DNA from: Harryflintia acetispora
GTDB taxonomy: Bacteria > Bacillota > Clostridia > Oscillospirales > Ruminococcaceae
NCBI GenBank assembly: GCA_004340125.1
Contig: SLUK01000004.1
Span: 1 to 64,000, forward strand
DNA: 64,000 bases
Reading direction: 5' to 3'
Under the pieces are notes generated by a model. The model was not told the DNA's origin, searched no databases, and saw nothing but the letters and a program-made list of their open reading frames with translations. A program made the translations under genes and the position numbers. Below, in pieces: positions 18,501 to 29,007 of this stretch (the first letter of the stretch is position 1; every line of letters starts with the position of its first letter).

Positions 18501-19946
18501 TCAGCCCAGCTGCTTTAAAAGCAGCTCGCGCAGCGCCGCCGGGTTCCCCTGCCCCTTGGTCGCGCGCATGCACTGGCCCACCAAAAAGCCCAATGCATTT
18601 GTCTTTCCGTTTTTATAGTCCATGACGACCTTCTCGTTCTTTTGGAGCACGTCCCCCACGATCGCCTGCAGCGCGCTGTCGTCGTTGATCTGCCCGAGGC
18701 CCCGCTCCTCCACGATCTCGGAGGGCTCCTTATCCTGCCAGAACATCTCCTCGAGCACCGTCTTGGCCGCGGTGTTCGAGATGGTCCCTTGCTCGATCAT
18801 CGAGATCATCCCGATCAGCTTGTCGGCGGAGAGAGAGCTCTCGGCTAGCGTCTTGTTTTTTTCATTGAGAATCCGCGTGATATCGCCGTTGAGCCAGTTG
18901 GCGGCGGCCTTGAGGTCAATGCCGCCCTTCGCCGCGATCTCCTCGAAGAGCGCGCGCTTCTCCCCACTCTCGCACAGGAGATTGGCGTCGAAATACGGCA
19001 GCCCGAAGTCTTTTACATACCGCAGCAGCTTCTCGCCCGGCAGCTCGGGGATTTCCTCCCTCAGCTGCTGTACCCGTTCCTCGGGCACCACGATGGTCAG
19101 CAGGTCGGGCTCGGGGAAGTAGCGGTAGTCCTGCGCGTCCTCCTTGGAGCGCAGCAGGAAGTTCTGCCCCCTGTGATCGTCCCAGCGCCGCGTCTCCTGG
19201 GTGATGGTCCCGCCGCTTTCCAGCACCTCGATCTGGCGGTTGGCCTCGTATTCGATGGCCCGCATGGCGCCCGAGAAGGAGTTGACGTTCTTCATCTCGC
19301 ACCGGGTGCCGAACTCCCCGCTGCCGCATTTGCGCACCGAGACGTTCACATCGCAGCGGATCGACCCCTCCTGCATCTTGCAGTCCGAGATGTCCAGGTA
19401 CTGCAAAATCGAGCGGATGGTGTCGAGATACGCCTTGGCCTCCTGCGGCGAGCGCAGGTCGGGCTCGGAGACGATCTCGATGAGCGGCACGCCGCAGCGG
19501 TTGAAGTCCACCAGCGACCCCGAAAAGCTGTCGTCGTGGATGAGCTTGCCCGCGTCCTCCTCAATATGGATCCGGGTAACCCCGATCCGCTTTTGATGAC
19601 ATTCCTCGTCCAGGATCACATCGACATAGCCGTGCTCGCACAGCGGGATGTCGAACTGGGAAATCTGGTAGGCCTTGGGCAGGTCGGGATAGAAATAGTT
19701 CTTGCGGTCCTGCTTGCAGACGTTGTTGATCTTGCAGTGCAGCGCGTGCCCCATCTTGATGGCGTAGTCGACCACCTTGCGGTTCAGGGTGGGCAGGGTG
19801 CCGGGCATGCCGGTGCAGACCTCGCAGCAGTTGGAGTTGACCTCGCTGCCGAAGGAGTTTTTGCAGGAGCAGTATATCTTGGTGTCGGTGCTAAGCTCCG
19901 CGTGGACCTCCAGGCCCACCACCATCTCGTAATCCGTTTTACTCAT
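18501..19946 (-). CDS. gatB: Asp/Glu-tRNA(Asn/Gln) amidotransferase subunit B
   Basis: 481 residues. Binds mischarged Glu-tRNA-Gln or Asp-tRNA-Asn and carries out the kinase/amidation half-reaction. Seen: MVVGLEVHAEL, the zinc cysteines in CEVCTGMPGTLP, QISQFDIPLCEHG and a C-terminal YqeY-like tail ending MRATKGQGNPAALRELLLKQLG. Operon ligA-gatC-gatA-gatB; 14 bp after gatA. Its presence implies indirect Gln-tRNA synthesis. Confidence 0.98.
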   Translation of the reverse strand: MSKTDYEMVVGLEVHAELSTDTKIYCSCKNSFGSEVNSNCCEVCTGMPGTLPTLNRKVVDYAIKMGHALHCKINNVCKQDRKNYFYPDLPKAYQISQFDIPLCEHGYVDVILDEECHQKRIGVTRIHIEEDAGKLIHDDSFSGSLVDFNRCGVPLIEIVSEPDLRSPQEAKAYLDTIRSILQYLDISDCKMQEGSIRCDVNVSVRKCGSGEFGTRCEMKNVNSFSGAMRAIEYEANRQIEVLESGGTITQETRRWDDHRGQNFLLRSKEDAQDYRYFPEPDLLTIVVPEERVQQLREEIPELPGEKLLRYVKDFGLPYFDANLLCESGEKRALFEEIAAKGGIDLKAAANWLNGDITRILNEKNKTLAESSLSADKLIGMISMIEQGTISNTAAKTVLEEMFWQDKEPSEIVEERGLGQINDDSALQAIVGDVLQKNEKVVMDYKNGKTNALGFLVGQCMRATKGQGNPAALRELLLKQLG

Positions 19947-19960
19947 TGTCCCGCACCTCC

Positions 19961-21424
19961 TTAACCGATCTGCGGGAGGGAGTGATAGCCCCCGCGCAGC
20001 GTCTCGACCGCCTTGGCGACGGTGAGGATGGTCTTTTCCGAAAACTTGCGCCCGATGATCTGCATACCGATCGGCAGGCCATTCTTATCCTTGCCGCAGG
20101 GCACGCTCACCGCGGGCAGACCCGCGATGTTCACCGTCACGGTGCAGATGTCGCTGGCGTACATCTTGAGCGGGTCGGCGGTGTGCTCGCCGAACCGGAA
20201 GGCGGTGTCGGGCGCGGTCGGGGTCAGGATGGCGTCGCACGCGTCAAAGGCGCTTGCAAACTCCTGGCCGATCCGTCCCTGCAGAATCTTCGCCCTTTTA
20301 TAATAGGCGTCGAAGTAGCCGGAGCTTAACACAAAGGTCCCCAGCATGATCCGGCGCTTGACCTCGTCGCCGAAGCCCTCGCTGCGGGTATTGAGGTAGA
20401 GCTCCTCGAGCGAGCTCCCGTTTTCGCTGCGGTAGCCGTATTTGACCCCGTCGTACCGCGCGAGGTTGGAGGAGGCCTCGGCCGAGGAGATGATGTAATA
20501 GGCCGACAGCGCATAGCCGGTGCTCGGCAGGCTCACCGGCACGATGACGGCGCCGCTGCGTTCAAGCTCCCCTATCTGCGCGCGCACCGCCTCCTTGACC
20601 TCATCCTCCACGCCAGGGCCGAAGTACTCCTCGGGCACGCCCAGGCGCATGCCGCGCACCCCGCCGTCCAGCTGACCGTGAAGCGGTTCATATTCGCGCT
20701 GTGCGCTGGTCAAATCCCGCTCGTCCATTCCTCTAATGGCCTCGTAGAGCAGCGCCACGTCCTCGACGCTGCGCCCCATCGGCCCGATCTGGTCGAGCGA
20801 GGAGGCGAAGGCCACCAGCCCATAGCGGGAAACCGAGCCATAGGTAGGCTTGAGCCCGACGACCCCGCAGTAGGAGGCCGGCTGGCGGATCGAGCCGCCG
20901 GTGTCCGACCCGAGCGCCAGGGTGCACTCCCCCGCCGCGAGCGCGGCGGCCGAGCCGCCCGAGCTGCCGCCCGGCACCCGGCCGAGGTCGTGGGGATTGG
21001 CGGTATTCTGGAAATGGGAATTTTCACACGAGGACCCCATGGCGAATTCGTCCAGATTGAGCTTCCCGAGCACCGGCGTGCCCGCGTGCTCGAGCTTATG
21101 GACCACCGTGGCGCTGTAGGGCGGCACGAAGTTTTCAAGCATTTTGGACGCGCAGGTGGTGCGCACCCCCTTGGTGCAGATGTTGTCCTTGATCGCGATC
21201 GGAATACCGGCGAGCGGGGAAAGCTCCTCCCCGGCGGCCAGGCGCTCGTCGACCTTCTTCGCCGTCTCGCGCGCGAGCTCGGGCGTTTTTGTGAGGTAGG
21301 CGTGCACCTTGCCCTCCACCGCGTCGATCCTCTCTATGAGGGACTCCACCGCTTCGCTGGCGCTGCAGTCCTTCTTTCTCAGCATATCGTGCAACTCGCC
21401 GGCGGTCTTTTCATATAACTGCAT
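19961..21424 (-). CDS. gatA: Asp/Glu-tRNA(Asn/Gln) amidotransferase subunit A
   Basis: 487 residues. Glutaminase subunit that releases ammonia for GatB. The amidase-signature triad is complete: Lys79 (GIPIAIKDN), cis-Ser154 (GRVPGGSSGGSAA) and Ser178 (GSDTGGSIRQPAS), at the positions known for bacterial GatA. Lies 15 bp after gatC. Confidence 0.98.
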   Translation of the reverse strand: MQLYEKTAGELHDMLRKKDCSASEAVESLIERIDAVEGKVHAYLTKTPELARETAKKVDERLAAGEELSPLAGIPIAIKDNICTKGVRTTCASKMLENFVPPYSATVVHKLEHAGTPVLGKLNLDEFAMGSSCENSHFQNTANPHDLGRVPGGSSGGSAAALAAGECTLALGSDTGGSIRQPASYCGVVGLKPTYGSVSRYGLVAFASSLDQIGPMGRSVEDVALLYEAIRGMDERDLTSAQREYEPLHGQLDGGVRGMRLGVPEEYFGPGVEDEVKEAVRAQIGELERSGAVIVPVSLPSTGYALSAYYIISSAEASSNLARYDGVKYGYRSENGSSLEELYLNTRSEGFGDEVKRRIMLGTFVLSSGYFDAYYKRAKILQGRIGQEFASAFDACDAILTPTAPDTAFRFGEHTADPLKMYASDICTVTVNIAGLPAVSVPCGKDKNGLPIGMQIIGRKFSEKTILTVAKAVETLRGGYHSLPQIG

Positions 21425-21439
21425 TTTCGCTCCCCCTCC

Positions 21440-21709
21440 CTATTCCACGGTCCTGGGCACGACCACGCACCCCGCCTGAACCTTGGGGGCGTTTTGGAGC
21501 AGCTCGTCCCGGCGCATCGAGGGGCGAACCTCGTCCTCGCGCAGCCGCATGGGATTCTCCGGGTCCACCCCGACGTAGCGCTCGCTCATCTCGGGCAGGT
21601 TCTCCACCATGGCGACAATCTGCTCCATCTGGGTCTCAAACATCCCCCGCTTATCCGGCTCGATCTTGAGTTTCGCAAGCCGCGCGATCTTTTCAATGTC
21701 AATCTTCAT
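21440..21709 (-). CDS. gatC: Asp/Glu-tRNA(Asn/Gln) amidotransferase subunit C
   Basis: 89 residues. Small subunit that wraps around GatA and GatB. Seen: IEKIARLAKLKIEPDK at the N-terminus and the Leu-Arg-Glu-Asp (LREDE) segment before RRDELLQNAP. Lies 25 bp after ligA and before gatA. Confidence 0.95.
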   Translation of the reverse strand: MKIDIEKIARLAKLKIEPDKRGMFETQMEQIVAMVENLPEMSERYVGVDPENPMRLREDEVRPSMRRDELLQNAPKVQAGCVVVPRTVE

Positions 21710-21734
21710 CTATGTCTGACTCCTTTCGGTGTTC

Positions 21735-23771
<2,037 letters not shown>

Positions 23772-23773
23772 TT

Positions 23774-23779
23774 ATTATA
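23774..23779 (-). promoter_or_regulatory. extended -10 promoter of the ligA operon
   Basis: TGCTATAAT on the minus strand (TATAAT 23779-23774), an extended -10; no good -35 is 17 bp upstream. Start near 23767, about 47 bp before the GTG. It is shielded from the module promoter behind it by the terminator at 23884-23910. Confidence 0.55.
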
Positions 23780-23883
23780 GCATATCCTTCACCTGTTTTG
23801 TACCGCTTATGCCAAGTTTTTCTGCCTTCCGGGCGCAAAAGAGCGGCCTCTTTTTTTCGGGAAAACGCCGCTTTCAGCAAAAT

Positions 23884-23910
23884 GACCGCCAGAAAAGCTA
23901 TCTGGCGGTC
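23884..23910 (-). repeat. module 2 distal inverted repeat / terminator
   Basis: 10-bp perfect stem GACCGCCAGA/TCTGGCGGTC with a 7-nt loop; on the minus strand it is followed by ATTTTG. It would stop transcription from the module promoter before ligA. Confidence 0.75.
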
Positions 23911-23974
23911 ACCGGTCTTATTTAAATTTCCTGTCCCTTCCAGAAGTATCCCAAGTCCTGGAAAAGTTACCTTA

Positions 23975-24003
23975 ATTATACCCTGTTTTTCCTCCTTTTG
24001 CAA
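23975..24003 (-). promoter_or_regulatory. promoter inside module 2
   Basis: TTGCAA (24003-23998), 17-bp spacer ending AAAACAGGG, TATAAT (23980-23975), then TAAGG. The -35 begins 40 bp from the gene-side repeat. It reads away from the GLUG gene in this orientation. Confidence 0.8.
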
Positions 24004-24043
24004 GGGAATCCCCCGTTTTCCCACCCCTGCGCCCGGGCGGGCG

Positions 24044-24070
24044 GACCGCCAGATAGCTTTGCTATAGGTC
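24044..24070 (+). repeat. module 2 gene-proximal inverted repeat
   Basis: The first 17 bp equal the reverse complement of 23894-23910. Folded, GACC/GGTC and ATAGC/GCTAT pair around a TTT loop but are split by a 5x1 internal loop. T5 follows at 24071-24075, so it is at most a weak terminator. It lies 29 bp before the GLUG start codon. Confidence 0.7.
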
Positions 24071-24099
24071 TTTTTCCGGTTACCAAAGGAGGAAATATC

Positions 24100-25242
24100 A
24101 TGAACCGAATCAGCCGCGCCTTCGTTTGCACCGCGCTTTGCGCCCTGCTGAGCCTGCCCGTATCCGCCGCACGGGCCGAGGAACTGGGCAGCTATGGCAT
24201 AAATATCGCCTTTACCCCCTCTTCACGCACCACCCGCTACCGCTTCGAGGTCTTTGACCCCCAGCTTTCATCCGACCAGCCGCTCGCCAGCCGGGAGCTG
24301 CAGGCACAGCCGGACCAGTCCTCGGTCTTTCTCCCCTTTCTCTACGACCCCGCCGGGGAGCACGACTATACCCTGCGGGTGACCGCCTACCCCCTGCCGG
24401 GGCGGGAGGGGTTGGATTCCGCCGCCAGCCGCACGAGCGCCTTCACCACCGGAAAAACAAGCTCTTGCGGGCACACCCCCGCCGCCGGGGGATTCCTCGC
24501 GGGGGACGGCAGTGCCGCCGCGCCCTATCTGGTCGCGACGCCCGCGCAGTTCGATCATATTAAAAGCCATCTGACCGCCCACTTCATCCAATGCAGCGAC
24601 TTCGATTTCGACGAAAAAGCGCTCGCCTCCCCCAGCGGCACCTTCAGCGGAGTGTACGACGGGGATTACCATGTGGTGCGAAACGCCAAGACCAGTCCGT
24701 CCTGGATGATGGAAATTTCGGGCACGGTGAAAAACCTGGGGCTGGAAAATTTCACCGTCTCCGCTCTCAACGGCTATTCCAGCGGAGTAATCACCCGTCA
24801 CCTGACCAAGGGCGGCTTGATCGAAAACTGCTATGTCAGCGGCTGTACCGTCGATTCTAGCCTCGCGGCGGGGCTGGTGGGCGTTTTACAGGCAGGAGCC
24901 ACCGTACGCAACTGCTATTCTCTGGGTTGCACCTTCCGCGCGCCCACTCCGGACCACAGCGCGGGCGGAATCGTGGGCTCCTGCCATGGCGGCACAATCT
25001 CGTACTGCTGGTCAGTCCCGGCCGCGCTCTCCTCTCCGATTCAGCCGGGCGGGATCGTGGGGGACGAGGCGTTCAGCGGAACGGTCACGGACTGCTATTT
25101 TCTGAGCAATTCCGCCTGGAACAACGGAAAGGGCACCGCCCTGTCCGACGCACAGCTCAAAGCCGCCTCGACCTACCAAAACTGGGATACCTCCGTTTGG
25201 GAGATCGCCGACGGCAGCTATCCCGCTCTCAAGGGGTTTTAA
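24100..25242 (+). CDS. secreted GLUG-motif surface protein
   Basis: 380 residues from ATG 24100 behind AAAGGAGG. Signal peptide (about 1-27, hydrophobic core ALCALLSLPVSA, Ala-x-Ala). N-terminal Ig/FN3-like domain (about 28-120) is followed by GDGSAAAPYLVATPAQFDHI and GLUG-type beta repeats (GVITRHLTKGGLIENCYVSG, GLVGVLQAGATVRNCYSLG, GGIVGSCHGGTISYCWS). GLUG repeats occur in adhesins and IgA-peptidase-like surface proteins. No LPXTG or C-terminal membrane segment, so it may be released or held non-covalently. It is a paralogue of the protein at 29109-30377 and sits behind the same kind of promoter module, pointing away. Confidence 0.8.
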   Translation: MNRISRAFVCTALCALLSLPVSAARAEELGSYGINIAFTPSSRTTRYRFEVFDPQLSSDQPLASRELQAQPDQSSVFLPFLYDPAGEHDYTLRVTAYPLPGREGLDSAASRTSAFTTGKTSSCGHTPAAGGFLAGDGSAAAPYLVATPAQFDHIKSHLTAHFIQCSDFDFDEKALASPSGTFSGVYDGDYHVVRNAKTSPSWMMEISGTVKNLGLENFTVSALNGYSSGVITRHLTKGGLIENCYVSGCTVDSSLAAGLVGVLQAGATVRNCYSLGCTFRAPTPDHSAGGIVGSCHGGTISYCWSVPAALSSPIQPGGIVGDEAFSGTVTDCYFLSNSAWNNGKGTALSDAQLKAASTYQNWDTSVWEIADGSYPALKGF

Positions 25243-25260
25243 CAGGGAGCCAGATTACCC

Positions 25261-25292
25261 AAGGGCCCGGCAGCTTTCGCTGCCGGGCCCTT
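25261..25292. terminator. terminator of the GLUG gene
   Basis: 14-bp stem 25261-25274/25279-25292 with TTTC loop, 18 bp past the stop. The T-run is short (TT). Confidence 0.8.
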
Positions 25293-25328
25293 GGGCGGTT
25301 TATGGTTTGGTTTAAGTGATACGCAGAT

Positions 25329-27671
25329 TTATTGCTCCGAGCGGATCCGCTCAAGCACCAGGGTGAAGGGGTCCTCCACGTTTTCATCGCTCCACTGGCG
25401 GTTGAAGCTGTCCTTGAGTTCCAGGAGCGTCGCCTCGGGGAGCACCTTCGGGTTGACCGCGAAGGTGTGGATCAGGTTGCTGCCGTCTTTGCTTACGAAG
25501 GTGACCATCAAAGTGATCGAGCCGCCCCAGGAGGGCTGCTTGTCGCTTCCGTCCACCTGCACGACGGCGTTCTGCGCGTTGCCGCGCACCGCTTCGGCGA
25601 GGATGCGCAGCACGGCCGGATCGGTGATTTCGGTATTGCCGCGGTTATAGCTGAGCATCTCCTCGTTCTGCGCAAGATCCGAGCGGTCGAAGCCGTAGGG
25701 CCCCTGGATGCGCATGACGTTGTCGCGGTTGTAGTAGGCGTCGAGCGTGATATATGCCCGTTCGATGTTGTCGTAATCCACCCGCTCAAACCCGTCGTAA
25801 CCGAATTCGCCGAGCAGCGCCAGGGTGCTCTCATAGTTTTCGGTCAACAGGACGTAGCAGGCGTCGTAGCCGTCGCTCTCGTCGGGCAGGACGAAGCCCG
25901 GCTTGCGCATGGAGGTGTAGCTGAAGTATTCGGCGCCGTATTTGGGGGTGAGCACCAGATAGCCGAGCTCCCGCCCGTTTTCCATCTGCTCATAGGTCTC
26001 GGCGCTCATGTCCTCGCGCAGCGCCTCGATCAGCCGGCCAATCTGTCCCTCCGAGAAGGAAACCGGGGTGACATTGCCCATCAGGCGGTTGAGCAGGGTA
26101 ATCTCCCGCACATCGGAGGGCTTCAGGCTATAGACCGGGTGGGTCTGCACCTTGACCTCCTCGCAGGCGTTGAGCTCGTTGTACTTCTCCCCCGCCAGCA
26201 GCGGCATGCCGTAATAGCTGCGCTTGAGCGAGCCGCCGCTCTTGAGCTTATATTCCAGGGTAATGTATGCGCCGGAGACGTTCTTTTCCTCCTGCTCATG
26301 CCCGTTCACGATGTCCTGGTGGATGTCGTGCACCAGCTCCCTGGCCTTTTCGTCGGCCAGCAGGATCTCGTTGATGGTCTCGAGCGAATAGTAATCGTAT
26401 GCGTTGCGGCCGTTTTTCTGCATGCGCTCGAGGCTCTTGCGGCTGGCGTCGAAATCATAGTGGGTAAAGCCGTAGCGGTCCGTAAAATTGATTTCGACGC
26501 TCTCGATCTTATCGAGCGTGGGCACCCTGCCTTCATAGCCGAACCACCCGAGCCCGACCATCAGCACGAAGAGCACCGGCAGCGCCAGCCCCGCGCCCAG
26601 GTAGGGGGCGGATGTTTTGATTGTCTTGAAGCCGCGCGACATCACGCATTCAGCCACGCAGTAGATGAGCGCCCCGCCCACCGCCGCCGAAACGGCACTG
26701 AGCAGCAGGCCCTCGGAGTTTGCCACCGAGCGCACCAGCAGCGTGAAGCAGACCCCGCCGATCAGCGCGCCGGTCAGCTTGACAAGCTGTGTGAGCACGC
26801 TGCTGTAGCCGGTCTTGCCCGCCAGCTCGCTCCCCCGGCGGCGGTAGACCCCGATGTCCACCAGCAAAAAGATTCCCGCGAGCGCCAGCCACCCCAGCGA
26901 TACGCCGAGCAGAAAGCCGGGGGTGGAGGTGATTTGCTCCAATTCCCCCTGGGCCGCGATCCGCAGATAAGCCGGAGCGGTCGCCGGGGAGGCCAGGAAG
27001 AGGTACTGGGACCAGTCGGGCAGGGTGCAGCCGAACAGGTCGTTCGCCGCATACCCCAAGCAAAGGAAGATCGCCGAAGGGACCCCGAACAGTAGCCCCA
27101 CCGTGTAGACCAGGTTGTCGAACACCGTCCCGGTGGAGACCGAGACCAGGGTGGTGACGGCCAGGAGCCCAAGCGTCAGGCAGAAGGCCGAGAAGGCATC
27201 CGCGAGCGCCCCGAGCAGCGAAAAGCCGGGGAAGCCGAAGGAGGCCGCCGCGATGATGGTGACGGCATAGTTGAGCGCCATCGGCACCAGGATCATGGTG
27301 GCCGAGGCCGCGAAATTGACCAGCAGCATCTGCTCGCGCCGGATCGGCAGGGCGTGGAACAGGTCGGTCGAGCGCTTCTGATGCAAAAAGCTGTACTGCA
27401 TCATGGTGAAGAGGATGGGCGCCACGATCACCATTGCGGTGAAGAAGAACAGGGAAATCCCGGTGTAGATCCCGCCCATCCCGATGAAATGGATGCGGCC
27501 CGCCGCGTTCTGGTTCTTCAGCGCGTCGGTCGCGCTCAGGATGTACTGCAGGGGGAAAAACAAAAACTGAAAGATAAAATACAACAGCGTAACGCCGAAG
27601 TTGCGCCGCAGAATGGAGAGGTAGAGGCCGGAAAGTTTACCGCGATTAGAAGATGACGTTGTTGTAATCAT
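25329..27671 (-). CDS. ABC transporter permease with large C-terminal domain
   Basis: 780 residues from ATG 27671 (9 nt after GGAGG). The N-terminal half has about ten membrane helices, with the LLYFIFQFLFFPLQYILSA and FHALPIRREQML (coupling-type) segments of gene-pair ABC-2 permeases. The C-terminal half (about 395-780) is a soluble, charged, alpha/beta region I do not recognise; topology suggests it faces outside. It overlaps the ATP-binding subunit by 26 bp. This is the YtrC/D-like arrangement of GntR-controlled transporters for cell-envelope stress or antimicrobial peptides, but the substrate is unknown. Confidence 0.85.
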   Translation of the reverse strand: MITTTSSSNRGKLSGLYLSILRRNFGVTLLYFIFQFLFFPLQYILSATDALKNQNAAGRIHFIGMGGIYTGISLFFFTAMVIVAPILFTMMQYSFLHQKRSTDLFHALPIRREQMLLVNFAASATMILVPMALNYAVTIIAAASFGFPGFSLLGALADAFSAFCLTLGLLAVTTLVSVSTGTVFDNLVYTVGLLFGVPSAIFLCLGYAANDLFGCTLPDWSQYLFLASPATAPAYLRIAAQGELEQITSTPGFLLGVSLGWLALAGIFLLVDIGVYRRRGSELAGKTGYSSVLTQLVKLTGALIGGVCFTLLVRSVANSEGLLLSAVSAAVGGALIYCVAECVMSRGFKTIKTSAPYLGAGLALPVLFVLMVGLGWFGYEGRVPTLDKIESVEINFTDRYGFTHYDFDASRKSLERMQKNGRNAYDYYSLETINEILLADEKARELVHDIHQDIVNGHEQEEKNVSGAYITLEYKLKSGGSLKRSYYGMPLLAGEKYNELNACEEVKVQTHPVYSLKPSDVREITLLNRLMGNVTPVSFSEGQIGRLIEALREDMSAETYEQMENGRELGYLVLTPKYGAEYFSYTSMRKPGFVLPDESDGYDACYVLLTENYESTLALLGEFGYDGFERVDYDNIERAYITLDAYYNRDNVMRIQGPYGFDRSDLAQNEEMLSYNRGNTEITDPAVLRILAEAVRGNAQNAVVQVDGSDKQPSWGGSITLMVTFVSKDGSNLIHTFAVNPKVLPEATLLELKDSFNRQWSDENVEDPFTLVLERIRSEQ

Positions 27672-28548
27672 ACCCGATCGCCTCCATTTCATTGATGAAT
27701 ACTTCCTCCAGTGTGAGAGGCAGGCTCTCCGCGAAGAGCGGATCGTAGGCCGACAGCTTTTCGAGCACCCGCCCGCTTTCGCCGCGCACCACCATATTCA
27801 GAAGGCTGCCGCGCGTCTCGAGCTGGAGGATTTCCAGTTCCCCGCGCAGCCGGTCCATGTCGGGCAGGGGCTTAAAGGCCGCCTGCACCTTGCAAAAGCC
27901 GAGCTTTAATTCGTCGAGCTCCCGCTCGAAGACGATCGCTCCCTTGTGCATGAGGCCCACGTGGTCGCACATGTCCTCGAGCTCGCGCAGGTTGTGCGAG
28001 GTGATGATCACCGTCGCCCCCCGCCTCGCCACGTCGTCGGCCAGGATCTTGCGCAGCGCCGTGCGGATGATCGGGTCCAGCCCGTCGAACGCCTCGTCCA
28101 GCAGCAGATACTGCGCCTGGGAGCTGAGCCCCAGGATCAGGGCGGTCTGGCGCTGCATGCCCTTGGAAAAGGTGTTAATCTTGCGCGAGGGGTCGATCGG
28201 GAACATGCCGCCCACCTTGCGGTAGCGCTCCCACGAAAACCCGGAGTACATCTTCGCATAGAAGGCGGCCATCTCGTCCATGGTGGACTGCGGAAAATAG
28301 TAAAACTCGTCCGAAACGAAGAACACCTTGTCCTTCATCAGCGGGTTTTCAAAGACCGGGGCGTCCTCGATCTCCACCTGCCCCTCGTCCGGGCGGTAGA
28401 CGCCGGCGATCAGCCGCAGAAAGGTCGATTTGCCCGACCCGTTCGAGCCGATCAGGCCGTAGATCGACCCGTCCTCGATGGTGGTGCAAAAGTGGTCCAG
28501 CGCCCGGGTGTCGTCAAAGAACTTGACGACGTTTGCCGCTTTGATCAT
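27646..28548 (-). CDS. ABC transporter ATP-binding protein
   Basis: 300 residues. Walker A GSNGSGKST (about 34-42), a signature-like FSKGMQRQTALILGLS, Walker B YLLLDEAFDGLDP and the H-loop TSHN are present. The C-terminal third (about 210-300) is the extra domain common in exporters of the YtrB type. ATG 28548 overlaps the GntR stop (ATGA), and the gene overlaps the permease start, so the three proteins are translationally coupled. Confidence 0.95.
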   Translation of the reverse strand: MIKAANVVKFFDDTRALDHFCTTIEDGSIYGLIGSNGSGKSTFLRLIAGVYRPDEGQVEIEDAPVFENPLMKDKVFFVSDEFYYFPQSTMDEMAAFYAKMYSGFSWERYRKVGGMFPIDPSRKINTFSKGMQRQTALILGLSSQAQYLLLDEAFDGLDPIIRTALRKILADDVARRGATVIITSHNLRELEDMCDHVGLMHKGAIVFERELDELKLGFCKVQAAFKPLPDMDRLRGELEILQLETRGSLLNMVVRGESGRVLEKLSAYDPLFAESLPLTLEEVFINEMEAIGYDYNNVIF

Positions 28549-28937
28549 TCGTCCTTCCCCTCCCCGTCTGTTTCGTCATAGACGCGCTCGACGAGCGTCG
28601 CCACCGTCTGATAGGGAATCGCGTTGTTGCGCGCGGCCACCGCAGCCTCGCGCAGGCTTTCCAAAAGCCGGTCGCTCACCTGGCGGGAGACGACGTCGCG
28701 CTCCCCCACAAAATTCCCTTTGCCGGAAACGGTATAGATGATGCGGCGGCGTTCGAGTTCCGCATACGCCTTTTGTACCGTGTTGGGGTTGACGCCCAGG
28801 TCCCTTGCCAGGGTGCGCACGCTGGGCAGCTTGTCGCCGTTTTTCAGATCCCCCACCATAATCAGCTCTGAAATGCGGTGGATCACCTGCTCGTAGATCG
28901 GCGAGCGGCTGTACGGATCGATCCGAATCAAAATCAT
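28545..28937 (-). CDS. GntR-family (YtrA-type) transcriptional regulator
   Basis: 130 residues. The winged helix occupies about 10-78 (SPIYEQVIHRISELIMVG, LPSVRTLARDLGVNPNTVQKAY). The short C-terminal helix domain is typical of the YtrA subfamily, which represses its own ABC-transporter operon. ATG 28937 follows GAAGGGG. The palindrome at 28974-29001, just downstream of its promoter, is the likely operator. Confidence 0.93.
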   Translation of the reverse strand: MILIRIDPYSRSPIYEQVIHRISELIMVGDLKNGDKLPSVRTLARDLGVNPNTVQKAYAELERRRIIYTVSGKGNFVGERDVVSRQVSDRLLESLREAAVAARNNAIPYQTVATLVERVYDETDGEGKDE

Positions 28938-28973
28938 TCACCCCTTCGTTTGATAATTCCGTATCACCAAACC

Positions 28974-29001
28974 GTACTAACCGTATTATGTGTATTAGTA
29001 C
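28974..29001. promoter_or_regulatory. probable GntR operator
   Basis: GTACTAA (28974-28980) and TTAGTAC (28995-29001) form a perfect 7-bp inverted repeat spaced by 14 bp, covering the start of the GntR-ABC transcript. Autoregulation is usual for YtrA-type regulators; binding here is inferred. Confidence 0.65.
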
Positions 29002-29007
29002 AGTCTC

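Larger units (their letters stand above)
23884..24070. other. 187-bp promoter module 2 with 27-bp inverted repeats
   Basis: The two 27-bp repeats are 23884-23910 and 24044-24070. Read in inverted orientation, their inner 17 bp are identical (23894-23910 against 24044-24060) and 23 of 27 positions match. Exactly 133 bp lie between. The interior holds one promoter that reads leftwards, away from the GLUG gene at 24100, then a CTTTTCCAG/CTGGAAGGG hairpin and an AT-rich linker. The left repeat is a perfect terminator on the minus strand. The gene-side repeat has an internal loop and is a poor terminator. The likely function is an invertible promoter, shown OFF; a short RNA gene is the alternative. 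Confidence 0.6.

Noticed and set aside
23884..23968. Small RNA gene (also 78-166 and 30500-30589)
   Set aside because: Promoter plus terminator without an ORF does look like an sRNA, and a short transcript is likely. But the inverted repeats at fixed distance on both sides and the surface gene behind one of them are better explained by an invertible promoter; sRNA function is kept as the alternative.
23884..24070. MITE or other transposon remnant
   Set aside because: Terminal repeats and fixed length fit a MITE, but interiors differ while promoter position is constant, no target duplication was seen, and two of two complete copies sit directly before GLUG genes.
24001..24100. Cyclic-di-GMP riboswitch before the GLUG gene
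   Set aside because: CCGGTTACC near the SD resembles part of the GEMM motif, but the conserved GCAAA/GGGACGCAAAG elements and the full fold are missing, and the paralogue's leader shows none of it.
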